A stretch of DNA of 34,576 bases from Chromatiales bacterium (GCA_020445565.1 JAGRGI010000130.1:1-34576), one strand, 5' to 3'. Counted from the stretch's first letter, positions 1 to 7,541 are shown. Numbers and translations are program-made. Notes: generated from the sequence alone by a model not told the origin.

Positions 1-23
1 TTCGATTCCTGTCGCCAGCTCCA
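1..23 (+). tRNA. 3' end of a tRNA gene, probably tRNA-Gly (cut by window edge)
   Basis: The first bases read as the end of a tRNA: T-loop TTCGATT (1-7), 3' half of the T-stem CCTGT (8-12), a 7-nt acceptor strand CGCCAGC (13-19), discriminator T (20) and an encoded CCA (21-23). A U73 discriminator is typical of tRNA-Gly and tRNA-Cys. The layout closely resembles the end of gammaproteobacterial tRNA-Gly(CCC), so Gly is the best guess. The anticodon lies outside the window, so identity is an inference. An integrase remnant follows directly, which fits use of this tRNA as an attachment site. A tmRNA was considered but the spacing between T-loop and acceptor strand does not fit. Confidence 0.7.
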
Positions 24-74
24 AAAGCTTTATAAAAGACAATTAGATACATACATAAAGTCAAGTCAGGAAAA

Positions 75-260
75 TTAATATGCAACGGACTGCGCCAATT
101 TTGTGCCACTGGCTATCCCTTCACCTTCTCCAACTTCATCCCAGGAACCGAGATTCGAGTCATCGAATCGCGCCAGATGATCAGGCGCCAGACGGGCATA
201 TGTCCTGACCATCGAATAGGGCGACCACCCGCCGAGCCCCATCAAGGCGTGAAGTGGGTT
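75..260 (-). pseudogene. tyrosine recombinase (phage integrase), C-terminal remnant
   Basis: Translation of the minus strand from about 260 to the TAA stop at 75-77 gives a peptide containing PLHALMGLGGW, SMVRTYARLAPDHLA and GTKLAQS. This is the C-terminal signature of lambda-type tyrosine recombinases: the LGGW...Y segment holds the catalytic Tyr, here the Y of VRTYARLAPDH, and the GT(x)LAQS tail is common in tRNA-targeting integrases. An in-frame stop at 261-263 and unrelated sequence upstream show that the N-terminal and core catalytic regions (first Arg, HxxR) are gone, so this is a fragment of about 60 codons. It points toward the tRNA end at 1-23, the normal orientation of an integrase next to its attachment site. 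Confidence 0.8.
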
Positions 261-538
261 TCACTGTCGGTCTGGGCCGTGATGACCAATACCGCCAGAT
301 GTTCCTCTGTACGGCTGATGCCGCGCAGGCGCCCCAGCAGTTGACCACCGCCCGTTACCGACACACGCATGCCCGGCAGCATCAGATCCGGTGCCCGACC
401 ACGAAACCGCTGTAATGCCTCCAAGAGATCGGTAAACCCCTGCACATTGCGATATTCGACCAGCGACGACACTTGAAGCCCCGTTTTTTTGCCCACAATA
501 TCGTTTTCGCGAATAGCGTTGCCGTAAAATCCAACCAA
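242..538 (-). CDS. unrecognised short ORF beside the integrase scar
   Basis: An open frame of 98 codons, starting at best with TTG and without a visible Shine-Dalgarno sequence. The product is mixed alpha/beta in composition with a segment RVSVTGGGQLLGRLRG and no signal peptide or membrane segment. I do not recognise a family. Its last residues (THFTP) run into the integrase remnant in another frame, so the C-terminus is probably a junction artefact. It may be a fragment of an element gene or no gene at all. Confidence 0.25.
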   Translation of the reverse strand: MVGFYGNAIRENDIVGKKTGLQVSSLVEYRNVQGFTDLLEALQRFRGRAPDLMLPGMRVSVTGGGQLLGRLRGISRTEEHLAVLVITAQTDSETHFTP

Positions 539-617
539 AGTAAAAAATAATCAATTCACTGCAAGACAGACTGCGCTAGGCTGGCCTGGCCTATAACGAC
601 AACATGAGGAGTGATCC

Positions 618-1364
618 ATGAGAACTAGACTGGCAAGTTTCCCGATAGCGATCTGCGCGCTGGTCCTGCTGTGTTCCGGGACAGCGATCGCAAAAGACAA
701 AGACCTGCTGAGTGCCATGGTGGACCTGGAGCGGGCCTACATACCGGCGTTGTTCCTCACGGGAGCCGAAAACGAGGCACTCGCTCCAGCTGCAATGGAT
801 GCGTACGTGGCCACGTGGCTGCAATTCTATGCCGACTATGGCAACTATCGCCCCAGTTATCGAAACTGGAAGTCTTACCTGGATGAAATCAACTTCCATG
901 TCGAAATGGCCTCAGAGCTTGTGATCGAAGGCGCTTTGCTGGAAGCCCATGAAGAGCACATGGAACTCATTCGTAAGATCATGCGGGATTTCCGCGGCAG
1001 CAATGGATTCCCGAAATTCATCACGGATCGCATGACGGATTTTCATTCCCTGATGGGGCAGATCATCGAAATCGTCAAGGGCACCATAGGGAGTGCGGAA
1101 ATCGCAACGCTCTACGACTTGTATAAAGATGCCTCGAAAGCATGGTCGAAGGTGGAAAAGAATCCGGTCGACCAGGAACTCTGGCAACTGAGCGATGAAA
1201 AGCTGATGCAGTTGAAAATGTTCATTCACGCTGAACGGATGGCCTTGGATGCCTTCGAAGCTGCTCTGGCCACGGGCAACGCTGACGTAATTCGGGCGAC
1301 CGGGTTGGCGATCAAGCCACCCCAGGTTCAGGCGTATCTGCTATTTGGCAACTTCGGATCTTAG
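618..1364 (+). CDS. exported helical protein of unknown function
   Basis: A 248-residue protein starting at ATG 618, with a good ribosome site (AGGAG, about 7 nt upstream). Residues 1-25 form a Sec signal peptide (Arg near the start, hydrophobic run, cleavage after TAIA), so the product is periplasmic or exported. The mature part is almost entirely predicted helix, rich in Glu, Lys, Met and aromatic residues and without Cys, so no haem or disulphide is possible. Its length and helical-bundle look recall small periplasmic helical domains, but I do not recognise the family. A TATAAC hexamer at 592-597 could be a -10 box; no convincing -35 was seen. It is convergent with the decayed PPIase gene. 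Real coding is supported by codon bias, RBS and signal peptide. Confidence 0.75.
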   Translation: MRTRLASFPIAICALVLLCSGTAIAKDKDLLSAMVDLERAYIPALFLTGAENEALAPAAMDAYVATWLQFYADYGNYRPSYRNWKSYLDEINFHVEMASELVIEGALLEAHEEHMELIRKIMRDFRGSNGFPKFITDRMTDFHSLMGQIIEIVKGTIGSAEIATLYDLYKDASKAWSKVEKNPVDQELWQLSDEKLMQLKMFIHAERMALDAFEAALATGNADVIRATGLAIKPPQVQAYLLFGNFGS

Positions 1365-1375
1365 GAGCACAGCAT

Positions 1376-1443
1376 CCAATGAGATCGTACAACCTGGTCG
1401 GGTTCCGGTAACTCGGCCGGGTTGTATCGCCCAAACTCATTGG
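1376..1443. repeat. nested inverted repeat between convergent genes (possible terminator or stem-loop)
   Basis: CCAATGAG at 1376-1383 is the exact reverse complement of CTCATTGG at 1436-1443. Inside it, TACAACC (1388-1394) pairs with GGTTGTA (1420-1426). Together they can fold into a long interrupted hairpin in the 72-bp gap between a plus-strand gene ending at 1364 and a minus-strand gene ending at 1437. No U-tract follows on either strand, so it is not a classic Rho-independent terminator. Confidence 0.5.
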
Positions 1444-2148
1444 CCTTTGCCAGCTTGCGGGAAATAGCGGATATCCGACGACTCACGGGCGTGAAGGAAC
1501 CAATCGTCCAATACCTTTTTTCTCCGTTGACGAAGTAAAAACGCCTCGACGTGGGGTTTCGCCTCATCAAAACTCAGGGTATGGGGTTCTTCGATTTCGC
1601 GGACCTTGACGATGCGTTCCCTGCCGAAAACCAAGGGAGGCTCCAATACATCCCCAGCGTTGACGGATTCTAGAGCCACACGCATCGCTTGCGGCAAACG
1701 GTCAACGGTAAACCACTGCGTGTGCGAATCGTGTGTCCGATCGCCTCGCCCACCGCTTAGCCAACAACCCATGATAACGGTCGTCGCCCAGCATTTCTCG
1801 TGTGCGATCCTCTACCGATGCCAGTTCTTCCGGCGTAATTTCCAATTTCTCGCGCAGGGCGGCCTGGAGCAGAAGACGATCCCGCAACTCGCCCTCTACC
1901 CCTGCCTCGAACACGCGGGCCCACCTCTGCGGTTGACTCTTGAGTGCCTCCAGGTCTCCATATAGCGATTGCAGGCGCAATCGCACCGAGTCATAAGTGA
2001 TCGATTCACCGTTTACCATCGCAACCACGGCGGAGTCACCATCCGGTTTTTTCTCGGCCAGGGCGCTGGCTTGGCCAAAGAGCGCCCAAGCCAGCAGGCA
2101 GACAAGAGTGGTGCCTAAGCAAAATCCACCCAGTTTTCCTCGATACAT
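1437..2148 (-). pseudogene. parvulin-type peptidyl-prolyl isomerase, internally deleted and frameshifted
   Basis: The N-terminal frame starts at ATG 2148, has a signal peptide (hydrophobic run ending ASALA) and the SurA/PpiC-like start VVAMVNGESITYDSVRLRL, followed by a helical chaperone segment. It runs out of frame near 1702-1720. The C-terminal frame, 1437 to about 1735, carries WFTVDRLPQAM and a tail like the end of the rotamase domain (VNAGDVLEPP, ERIVKVREIEE, FDEAKPHVEAFL). The first half of the parvulin domain is missing between them, and about one frame step separates the pieces. The start lies 2 nt after the cytochrome stop, which points to translational coupling; periplasmic PPIases are known partners of multihaem cytochrome genes. 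No intact catalytic domain remains. Confidence 0.7.
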
Positions 2149-2149
2149 A

Positions 2150-4309
2150 TCAGCGCCGCGTGGCAGTGGCACAGGCTACGTTGCTCGGCCCGCTTTCCTC
2201 ACCTGGATCCACTTCGGTGTCAGCGTCGCAGTCATTCCAGGCCGTCACCGCGTAACAGAGCTGAGTATCCGGCTTGACGCCGGTATCGGTATATTGCGCG
2301 TTACTGGTCATGGCGATGAACTGTAATTTGCCGGCAAGATCGTAATAGACCCGATAGCCGCTCGGCGGCGGCGGACTGACCGCATCCCAGGTGAGATCGA
2401 TCTTGCGCTTCGCGCCGGTGGCCATCAGATTCTGGGGGGCCGAGGATGTTTCGCAAGCGGGTGGCGGCGGTTCGCCAAAACTCGCTTCGGCCATTTTGTA
2501 CGGTACGATGCCGGCCACGTCCGCACCGCTCCCATCGAGTCCGTGATTGTGGAACCACAAATCCCATATCGTGTCGCCCCATGCCTTCAGTTGAGCGAAA
2601 AATGGATCGCTCTGAATCAGGTACGCGGGATCGCCTCCCGCCCCCATTCCCGGTAGCGTGTTTCCAGTACCGTTGATTTCATCCCGCAGGAATGCGACAT
2701 ATTCCCGGGATGTTCCCTGGTAATACAGGCTGACGGTCACTAAAGTAGCGTTGCTGGCGATGGTGATCGTCTGGTCGTCGTATCCACCGGCGTATTCCGC
2801 ATCGGAAAAATAACCGACGTCGGGCAAATGGGTAAGCGGGTTTACAGGCTCGGAAAGCCTGGCCACGGCGGCAGCCTTGTCGAACCCCTTCGGAGGAATG
2901 CGATTATCCTTGGAACGCCCGTCGGCGAGCACGAAATGGAAGGTGTGCTGCTCACCGGTCAGACTGCTGCTGGAATGAACCTCGTAGACCAGTTCATCCG
3001 CATAGGTTTCATTGGCGCTCAATGGAACAGCACCCGGAAAACCCTTCAAGGTGCCATTGACGTAGTCATACGGATTTACTTCATACAGCAAGACATTGCT
3101 GGCGTCATACGCTCGAATGTTCAGAAACATGCGCCGCCCTTCCGGGAAGCCGGAAATCAGTTTGTGGCCGGTGTTATTCAAGACCCGAAACGTTAAAGCG
3201 CCTGAAAGTGGATCGTAATCCACGTTCTGAATGGTGGCCGCCAGCAACAACTGTTGCTTCGCCCTGTCCGCGCCTACCTTCAGGGCCGGGCCGTTCACCT
3301 TGGGCGTTTGACCCGCATTCAGGTCCAAGGTCAGCACGGCGGGTCCTTGGTCCAATAGCGCCACGTTTACCGCATCATATATCGGGGTATTCGGATCCAG
3401 TGTGGCAAGAATGTAGCTTATCCACGAGTTACCCCCGGTCAGATCATGCAGAGGAACCCCGGAATTCGGATGTTCGGTACTGCCGTCGGGGCGGAACACT
3501 GCGCCATTCTTGTTGGCCGCGGCACCGGAGACATCACGCATATGGCAATCCTGGCACTTGGCCGCATGCGTGATATCCGGCGCTCCCTGGGATTGAAATT
3601 CATGATTCGTCGCGGCCCCGCCCAGTTGACCATAGGCCGAAAGCATGAACTCGGAAAACGTGCGCTCGACGTGAAAGTAACGATTTGCCGAATATTGCTC
3701 GGTGGTCAGATCGCCCGAACCGTCATCAGCGAGACCGGAAAGACCCGCATTGGCCAAGGCGGGGTTGGAAACGTCATGACAAGTGCCACAAAAGTACTTT
3801 GATTTGTGATGACGACTGTAAAGCATCTGGTGGCGGGCATCGGCATCGGCAAAGCTGGCCCGTTTTTGGGAACTGGTGCTGACGAAATACTGACCGCTGG
3901 CATTTTCAGTGTATCCGGGCTTGACCGGCCGATAATCGGCCCCGAAAAACGGCTGTCCGGCGAACAGCGAGATGCTCAGCGCAAGCGAGCGGTCTTCCGC
4001 CAGGGTTACGTCGGCGAGATCCTGCGAAAGTGTGCCACTCCCGGGGCCGGTGTTGCCGGCCTCGTCCCAATAGCCGGTCCAGTCGTTACTCTCCCTGGTT
4101 CCCGCGTAAGTATCTTCGAAGAATGGATCATAAATGCGGTGGCAAAAATCACAATGCAGGCCACCGAAGTCGCTGCCGGTCATCCGGGAGGCGTTAGGCG
4201 GATCCGAACGGCCACCCAGCCAACCTTCCGGGAAATGGCAATGCTCACAGATGTCCACCGCGTTGGGACGCCCCAGGGCCCAGATCGAGTCCTGCCCGGC
4301 CACCGTCAT
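2150..4309 (-). CDS. multihaem cytochrome c with C-terminal fibronectin III domain, 5'-truncated
   Basis: A 719-residue frame with four CXXCH haem-binding motifs: CEHCH (about 21-25), CDFCH (53-57), CGTCH (174-178) and CQDCH (252-256). A long beta-rich middle follows, and residues about 630-715 look like a fibronectin type III domain (SAPQNL, IDLTWDAV, YRVYYD, YAVTAWN). Such proteins act outside the cytoplasmic membrane in electron transfer and need a signal peptide, but none is present. The frame continues upstream with family-like residues to an in-frame TGA at 4352-4354, so the true N-terminus has been lost or frameshifted. It is probably a pseudogene unless the base at the break is a sequencing error. 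It is coupled to the decayed PPIase gene downstream. Confidence 0.75.
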   Translation of the reverse strand: MTVAGQDSIWALGRPNAVDICEHCHFPEGWLGGRSDPPNASRMTGSDFGGLHCDFCHRIYDPFFEDTYAGTRESNDWTGYWDEAGNTGPGSGTLSQDLADVTLAEDRSLALSISLFAGQPFFGADYRPVKPGYTENASGQYFVSTSSQKRASFADADARHQMLYSRHHKSKYFCGTCHDVSNPALANAGLSGLADDGSGDLTTEQYSANRYFHVERTFSEFMLSAYGQLGGAATNHEFQSQGAPDITHAAKCQDCHMRDVSGAAANKNGAVFRPDGSTEHPNSGVPLHDLTGGNSWISYILATLDPNTPIYDAVNVALLDQGPAVLTLDLNAGQTPKVNGPALKVGADRAKQQLLLAATIQNVDYDPLSGALTFRVLNNTGHKLISGFPEGRRMFLNIRAYDASNVLLYEVNPYDYVNGTLKGFPGAVPLSANETYADELVYEVHSSSSLTGEQHTFHFVLADGRSKDNRIPPKGFDKAAAVARLSEPVNPLTHLPDVGYFSDAEYAGGYDDQTITIASNATLVTVSLYYQGTSREYVAFLRDEINGTGNTLPGMGAGGDPAYLIQSDPFFAQLKAWGDTIWDLWFHNHGLDGSGADVAGIVPYKMAEASFGEPPPPACETSSAPQNLMATGAKRKIDLTWDAVSPPPPSGYRVYYDLAGKLQFIAMTSNAQYTDTGVKPDTQLCYAVTAWNDCDADTEVDPGEESGPSNVACATATRR

Positions 4310-4628
4310 GCAAGCAAGCCCAAAAAATGGGATCTCTGGCGGATTGGGCCATCATCTACCCATCCGGTAGTTCGGCTGGAAGCACTGTGCCAATCAATAA
4401 CAATTTCACCAAGGTTGTCTGGAAACACCCTTGCAGACACCAAGAATAGAGCGACAAGATTCAGCTTCTCGGCCGTCACTTATCGCGATAGAGATGAAGC
4501 TCGCCCGGCTCACCTGCCTTGGTTCGGAATCACGTTCGCAGTGACCATTCAGAGGACGCCGCCGATACCAGCGGGCCTTCAGGTCGCAACAACTTGCCAT
4601 TAGTGGCACGTGACGGCAACCTGCTTGG
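4310..4628. other. gap with decayed 5' part of the cytochrome gene
   Basis: No intact gene. On the minus strand, 4310-4351 continues the cytochrome frame (NPPEIPFFGLAC) up to TGA 4352-4354. In a different minus-strand frame, about 4308-4475 is open from a GTG and begins with a hydrophobic stretch (LNLVALFLVSA) that resembles a signal peptide, so a frameshift inside the original gene is possible. No CXXCH motif was found there. No clear promoter for the plus-strand glycosyltransferase was seen. Confidence 0.4.
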
Positions 4629-5840
4629 ATGCGACGGTCTGCCCACCTCCTGAAACGAATGCGATCTGACACCGCCCCCTCACCTCCAGGATTCAGGGTC
4701 CTGTTCTGGGGGACGTATGATCGCGGCCGGCCGCGCAACCGAATCAGCATTGAGGGCCTGCGACGGCAGGGGGCGGCGGTCACTCTACTGCACGCAGATG
4801 TCTGGGCAGGCATTGAAGACAAGAGCCGCATTCACGGCTGGCTGCCGCGACTGAGGCAAGCGACACGCCTTGCCGCAGCCTATCTGCGGCTTACGGTGGG
4901 CTACCTGTTCGCGCCACGTCACGAGGTTGTGGTGGTTGCATACCTGGGATTCGTCGACATCTTCCTGCTGTGGCCTTGGGCAATGCTGCGTCGCAAACCG
5001 ATCGTCTGGGACGCCATGATGTCGCTCTACAACACGCTGGTCATCGACCGTGAACTGGTCAAGCCCGGCAGCCTGCCGGCCCGTATCCTGTTTGCGGCCG
5101 AGTGGCTGGCCTGCCGGATGGCCAAACGGGTTCTTGTGACAACGGAACAACGCCGTGGCGACTTCGTAGCACGCTATGGTCTTCGGGCCGAACGCGTCTG
5201 TGTGATACCGCTGGGTGCCGAGTACGCGGCCTTTCCGGAACGCCCCGCGACCGACACTGAGACCGCACTGTCATCCCCGATCGAGCTGCTGTTCTATGGC
5301 CAGTTCACACCGTTGCACGGCGTCGAAACCCTGATCCGCGCGGCGCGACTGGCGGCCGACCGGCCGTATCATTGGACGATCATCGGGAACGGGCAGACCG
5401 CGGAACAGGTGAGAGCCATGCTCGACGCGACACCACTTCCCAGTCTGCAATGGATCGACTGGGTCGACTACCCACAGCTGGCTCACTGGATTCATCGCGC
5501 CGATATCGGCCTCGGTATCTTCGGTACCAGCGCCAAGTCCGCGGAGACCATCCCCAACAAGATCTACCAGATCCTGGCGACCGGCACCCCGCTGATCACG
5601 CGTGATTCCCCAGCGATCCGCGAATTGTTGCCGGACGGCGGGGCACCCGGCGTCTACCTGGTCCCACCCGCCGATCCCGAGGCGCTGCTGCAGGCAATCG
5701 AACGATTCGCGACCGAGCGCGTGGGTTTTCGGGGCGTCTCGCTGCACCAGGCGCTGAACGAGAAAATCCGCGACGATGTCAGCGGGCGACGATTGATGAC
5801 CGTGCTGCAGGACGCCGCCGCAACGGGTCAGAAGCAATAG
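4629..5840 (+). CDS. family 4 (GT-B) glycosyltransferase
   Basis: A 403-residue protein with the GT-B fold pattern. The N-terminal Rossmann half starts with VLFWGTYDRGRPRNRISIEGLRRQGAAV, shown here as two runs: VLFWGTYDRGRP and NRISIEGLRRQG. A membrane-hugging hydrophobic stretch (LFAPRHEVVVVAYLGFVDIF region) follows. The C-terminal half has the classic pieces IELLFYGQFTPLHGVETLI, WTIIGNGQ, ADIGLGIFG and PNKIYQILATGTPLITRDS, the last being the nucleotide-sugar site. It would transfer a sugar from an activated donor to a glycan or lipid-linked acceptor at the cytoplasmic face of the membrane; donor and acceptor cannot be read from sequence. ATG 4659 is an alternative start and no RBS decides between them. 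Its end overlaps by 13 bp the convergent epimerase gene. Confidence 0.85.
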   Translation: MRRSAHLLKRMRSDTAPSPPGFRVLFWGTYDRGRPRNRISIEGLRRQGAAVTLLHADVWAGIEDKSRIHGWLPRLRQATRLAAAYLRLTVGYLFAPRHEVVVVAYLGFVDIFLLWPWAMLRRKPIVWDAMMSLYNTLVIDRELVKPGSLPARILFAAEWLACRMAKRVLVTTEQRRGDFVARYGLRAERVCVIPLGAEYAAFPERPATDTETALSSPIELLFYGQFTPLHGVETLIRAARLAADRPYHWTIIGNGQTAEQVRAMLDATPLPSLQWIDWVDYPQLAHWIHRADIGLGIFGTSAKSAETIPNKIYQILATGTPLITRDSPAIRELLPDGGAPGVYLVPPADPEALLQAIERFATERVGFRGVSLHQALNEKIRDDVSGRRLMTVLQDAAATGQKQ

Positions 5841-6361
5841 GGTATCAGCGCCGAACCCGCCGGAAGCCCCCAGTGGTCCGGCTTCTCGTAGACGTAGGCA
5901 TGGTCCACGAGATTGATCATGATCGAGGCAACATCACCGATGTTCTGCACCCCATGCCATACGCCCGGGGGCACCGAAACGATCCCTGAGCGCGCCGACC
6001 CGAGGCGGAACTCGTTGATCCGACCGTGGGTCGGCGATTCCTCGCGGGCATCATACAAGACGATCTTCATGCGCCCCTGGCAGACGAAGAAACGGTCGAC
6101 GGTCTGCGAATGAACATGCCAGGCCTCGATCTCCCCCGGATTCAACACGACCTGGAAAACCTGGTCGACAGGCCGGCTATCGAGCTGCCAATCAGCACGG
6201 TAGATCTCCGTCAGGTAGCCATTATTCTTGATGACGCTACGGATCTCTTTGACGCGCACACCGTCGATCAGGTCCTGCAGTATCGTCCAGTCGGCCGTGA
6301 CGCTCTGGGTACGCCGCTTGGCGCCATTGAGCATGCCGGAAAAGCTTTCGTCATCATTCAT
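5828..6361 (-). CDS. RmlC-like cupin, dTDP-4-dehydrorhamnose 3,5-epimerase family
   Basis: A 177-residue cupin from ATG 6361, which is preceded by GGAGG 6 nt upstream; an ATG at 6376 would add five residues but has no such site. Motifs typical of the RmlC-like family include YLTEIYRADW, AWHVHSQTVDRFFV with the metal or substrate His residues, a PPGVWHGVQN beta turn, and the C-terminal PDHWGLP. Classical RmlC converts dTDP-4-keto-6-deoxyglucose to the 4-keto-rhamnose form. Short cupins like this one often act on other nucleotide sugars, so the exact substrate is open. It lies 80 bp downstream of the flippase-like gene on the same strand and converges on the GT4 gene, so a role in surface glycan or glycolipid synthesis is inferred. 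Confidence 0.8.
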   Translation of the reverse strand: MNDDESFSGMLNGAKRRTQSVTADWTILQDLIDGVRVKEIRSVIKNNGYLTEIYRADWQLDSRPVDQVFQVVLNPGEIEAWHVHSQTVDRFFVCQGRMKIVLYDAREESPTHGRINEFRLGSARSGIVSVPPGVWHGVQNIGDVASIMINLVDHAYVYEKPDHWGLPAGSALIPYCF

Positions 6362-6442
6362 ACCATCCTCCAACATACCACGGGGCCGCCGCGTATCCAG
6401 GGGTCGAGACCGGGTGCCGCATCGGCAGTTGCCAGTGCGAGG

Positions 6443-7444
6443 TCACCCCCGTCGTTCGCGGTGGAATACCTGGACCAAAATGGACAATAGGCCCGCCGCC
6501 AGCAGGCCCAGCATGCGGTAAATCAGTGCGGTAGTGAGTGCCATGGTCACCGCAATACCGAGTTCTGCCCCAATCAATGCCTGCCCCGCCTCGTAAAGCC
6601 CGAAATTGCCGGGGATGATTCTCACGAGATTGAATCCCGTGCTCAATCCTTCGATGATTCCGCCTTTCAGGAAGGCAAATGGTGACTCATCGAAGCTGTT
6701 CAGCAGCACCCCGAGCGCGGCGAAGCCAGCTGCCGCACGCAACATCAGCCAGGGCCAGACAAGCATCAGCAGCCGTGCCGGTGCCGTTTGCCGCCATACC
6801 GCCACCGCCGCCTGTAGTCGGGGAACGCCGCGAATGCCTTGTCTGACCGGCGTGTTCAACACGGCGGGCAACAGTCCAGCGGCCAGACCCGTAGCGGCCA
6901 CCAGCCAGGGCAGCCAGGGCACCACGTGTGTATTCGCGGCGAGTACGAGCAGACAGCACAGCGCGACCAGGCTGCCCGCGACCAGAATACCGAGCAGCCA
7001 TGTAACGTGCAGGCCGGTGAATGTCAGCACAGGCACCTGATGCCGCAGCTTCAGATAGCCCCCTTTCGACAGGGTACTGCCACCCGGTGCGAAGTTCCCG
7101 GCAAACAGACCGGTGACCGACAACAGGACAAACTCGCTGAAGCCAAGCTGCGGGGCGCAGCGCAGGAACAACAGGTAACCGGCGCGGGTCGCCGCGAGCA
7201 TGGCCACAGCCCTCAGCAGGGCTGCAATTGCCAGTGCTGCCGGGCTGACGCGCCCGAGAATGGACAAGACCTCGGGCGTCTGCCCGATCAGAAAACCGGC
7301 AAACAGGACCAGGACCGCCACAAGGACGGCTCGCGAAAGGAGACGGTGACCGGACACGGCCGTCACGGAAATGGCCTGGGTTGGCGACGTGTCCGGCGAC
7401 GCGAGGCGGCGCTGTTCGCTCACGCGCTCGATCCGGCGATGCAT
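6443..7444 (-). CDS. LPG synthase transmembrane-domain / flippase-like membrane protein
   Basis: A 333-residue integral membrane protein with about eight hydrophobic segments and the family pattern of the lysylphosphatidylglycerol synthase TM domain (UPF0104-like): LFAGNFAPGGSTLSKGGYLK near residue 115, a conserved Gly/Pro-rich region, then GGIIEGLSTGFNLVRIIPG and NFGLYEAGQALIG. Members are thought to flip or carry lipid-linked molecules. It lacks the cytosolic aminoacyl-transferase domain of MprF. With the epimerase downstream and the GT4 gene convergent, a lipid-linked glycan role is inferred. ATG 7444 lies only 3 bp from a REP-like repeat and has no Shine-Dalgarno sequence; GTG at 7423 is an alternative. 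Confidence 0.8.
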   Translation of the reverse strand: MHRRIERVSEQRRLASPDTSPTQAISVTAVSGHRLLSRAVLVAVLVLFAGFLIGQTPEVLSILGRVSPAALAIAALLRAVAMLAATRAGYLLFLRCAPQLGFSEFVLLSVTGLFAGNFAPGGSTLSKGGYLKLRHQVPVLTFTGLHVTWLLGILVAGSLVALCCLLVLAANTHVVPWLPWLVAATGLAAGLLPAVLNTPVRQGIRGVPRLQAAVAVWRQTAPARLLMLVWPWLMLRAAAGFAALGVLLNSFDESPFAFLKGGIIEGLSTGFNLVRIIPGNFGLYEAGQALIGAELGIAVTMALTTALIYRMLGLLAAGLLSILVQVFHRERRG

Positions 7445-7446
7445 TT

Positions 7447-7496
7447 AAGGGGACAGATTTTTCTTCTCGCTGAAGGCAACAAATTTGCCCCCTTTT
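7447..7496. repeat. REP-like imperfect palindrome
   Basis: AAGGGGACAGATTT at 7447-7460 faces AAATTTGCCCCCTTTT at 7481-7496. The arms are imperfect inverted repeats with a 20-bp spacer. The AAGGGGACAGATTT end resembles the short palindromes often found beside Y1/REP-associated transposases in Gammaproteobacteria. No transposase gene is present, so this would be a non-autonomous copy or a remnant. Confidence 0.45.
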
Positions 7497-7520
7497 CCGA
7501 GGTAGACGACCCGCGCCCCA

Positions 7521-7541
7521 GCCGGGGTTCGATACCCCGGC
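7521..7541. other. perfect hairpin resembling a tRNA T-arm
   Basis: GCCGGGG (7521-7527), loop TTCGATA (7528-7534) and CCCCGGC (7535-7541) form a perfect 7-bp stem with a 7-nt loop matching the T-loop consensus. No CCA or acceptor strand follows. On the plus strand a short T-rich run comes after it (TTGTTTT), so it could also be a weak terminator. It lies about 110 bp beyond the stop of the IPTL-CTERM gene, but on that minus strand there is no U-tract. Confidence 0.35.

Noticed and set aside
1..23. 3' end of a tmRNA (ssrA) gene
   Set aside because: The segment before CAGCTCC is too long for the tmRNA T-arm and acceptor spacing, while a normal tRNA acceptor with U73 and CCA fits exactly.
261..554. 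second minus-strand frame in the integrase-adjacent gap
   Set aside because: It overlaps the 242-538 frame, has no ribosome site and low-complexity composition; likely a shadow.
4599..4628. possible further haem motif upstream of the cytochrome
   Set aside because: A C-H pair is readable on the minus strand but the first Cys of CXXCH is out of frame.
4406..4831. minus-strand ORF of 141 codons overlapping the glycosyltransferase start
   Set aside because: Arg-rich composition and overlap with the real plus-strand gene show it is a shadow frame.
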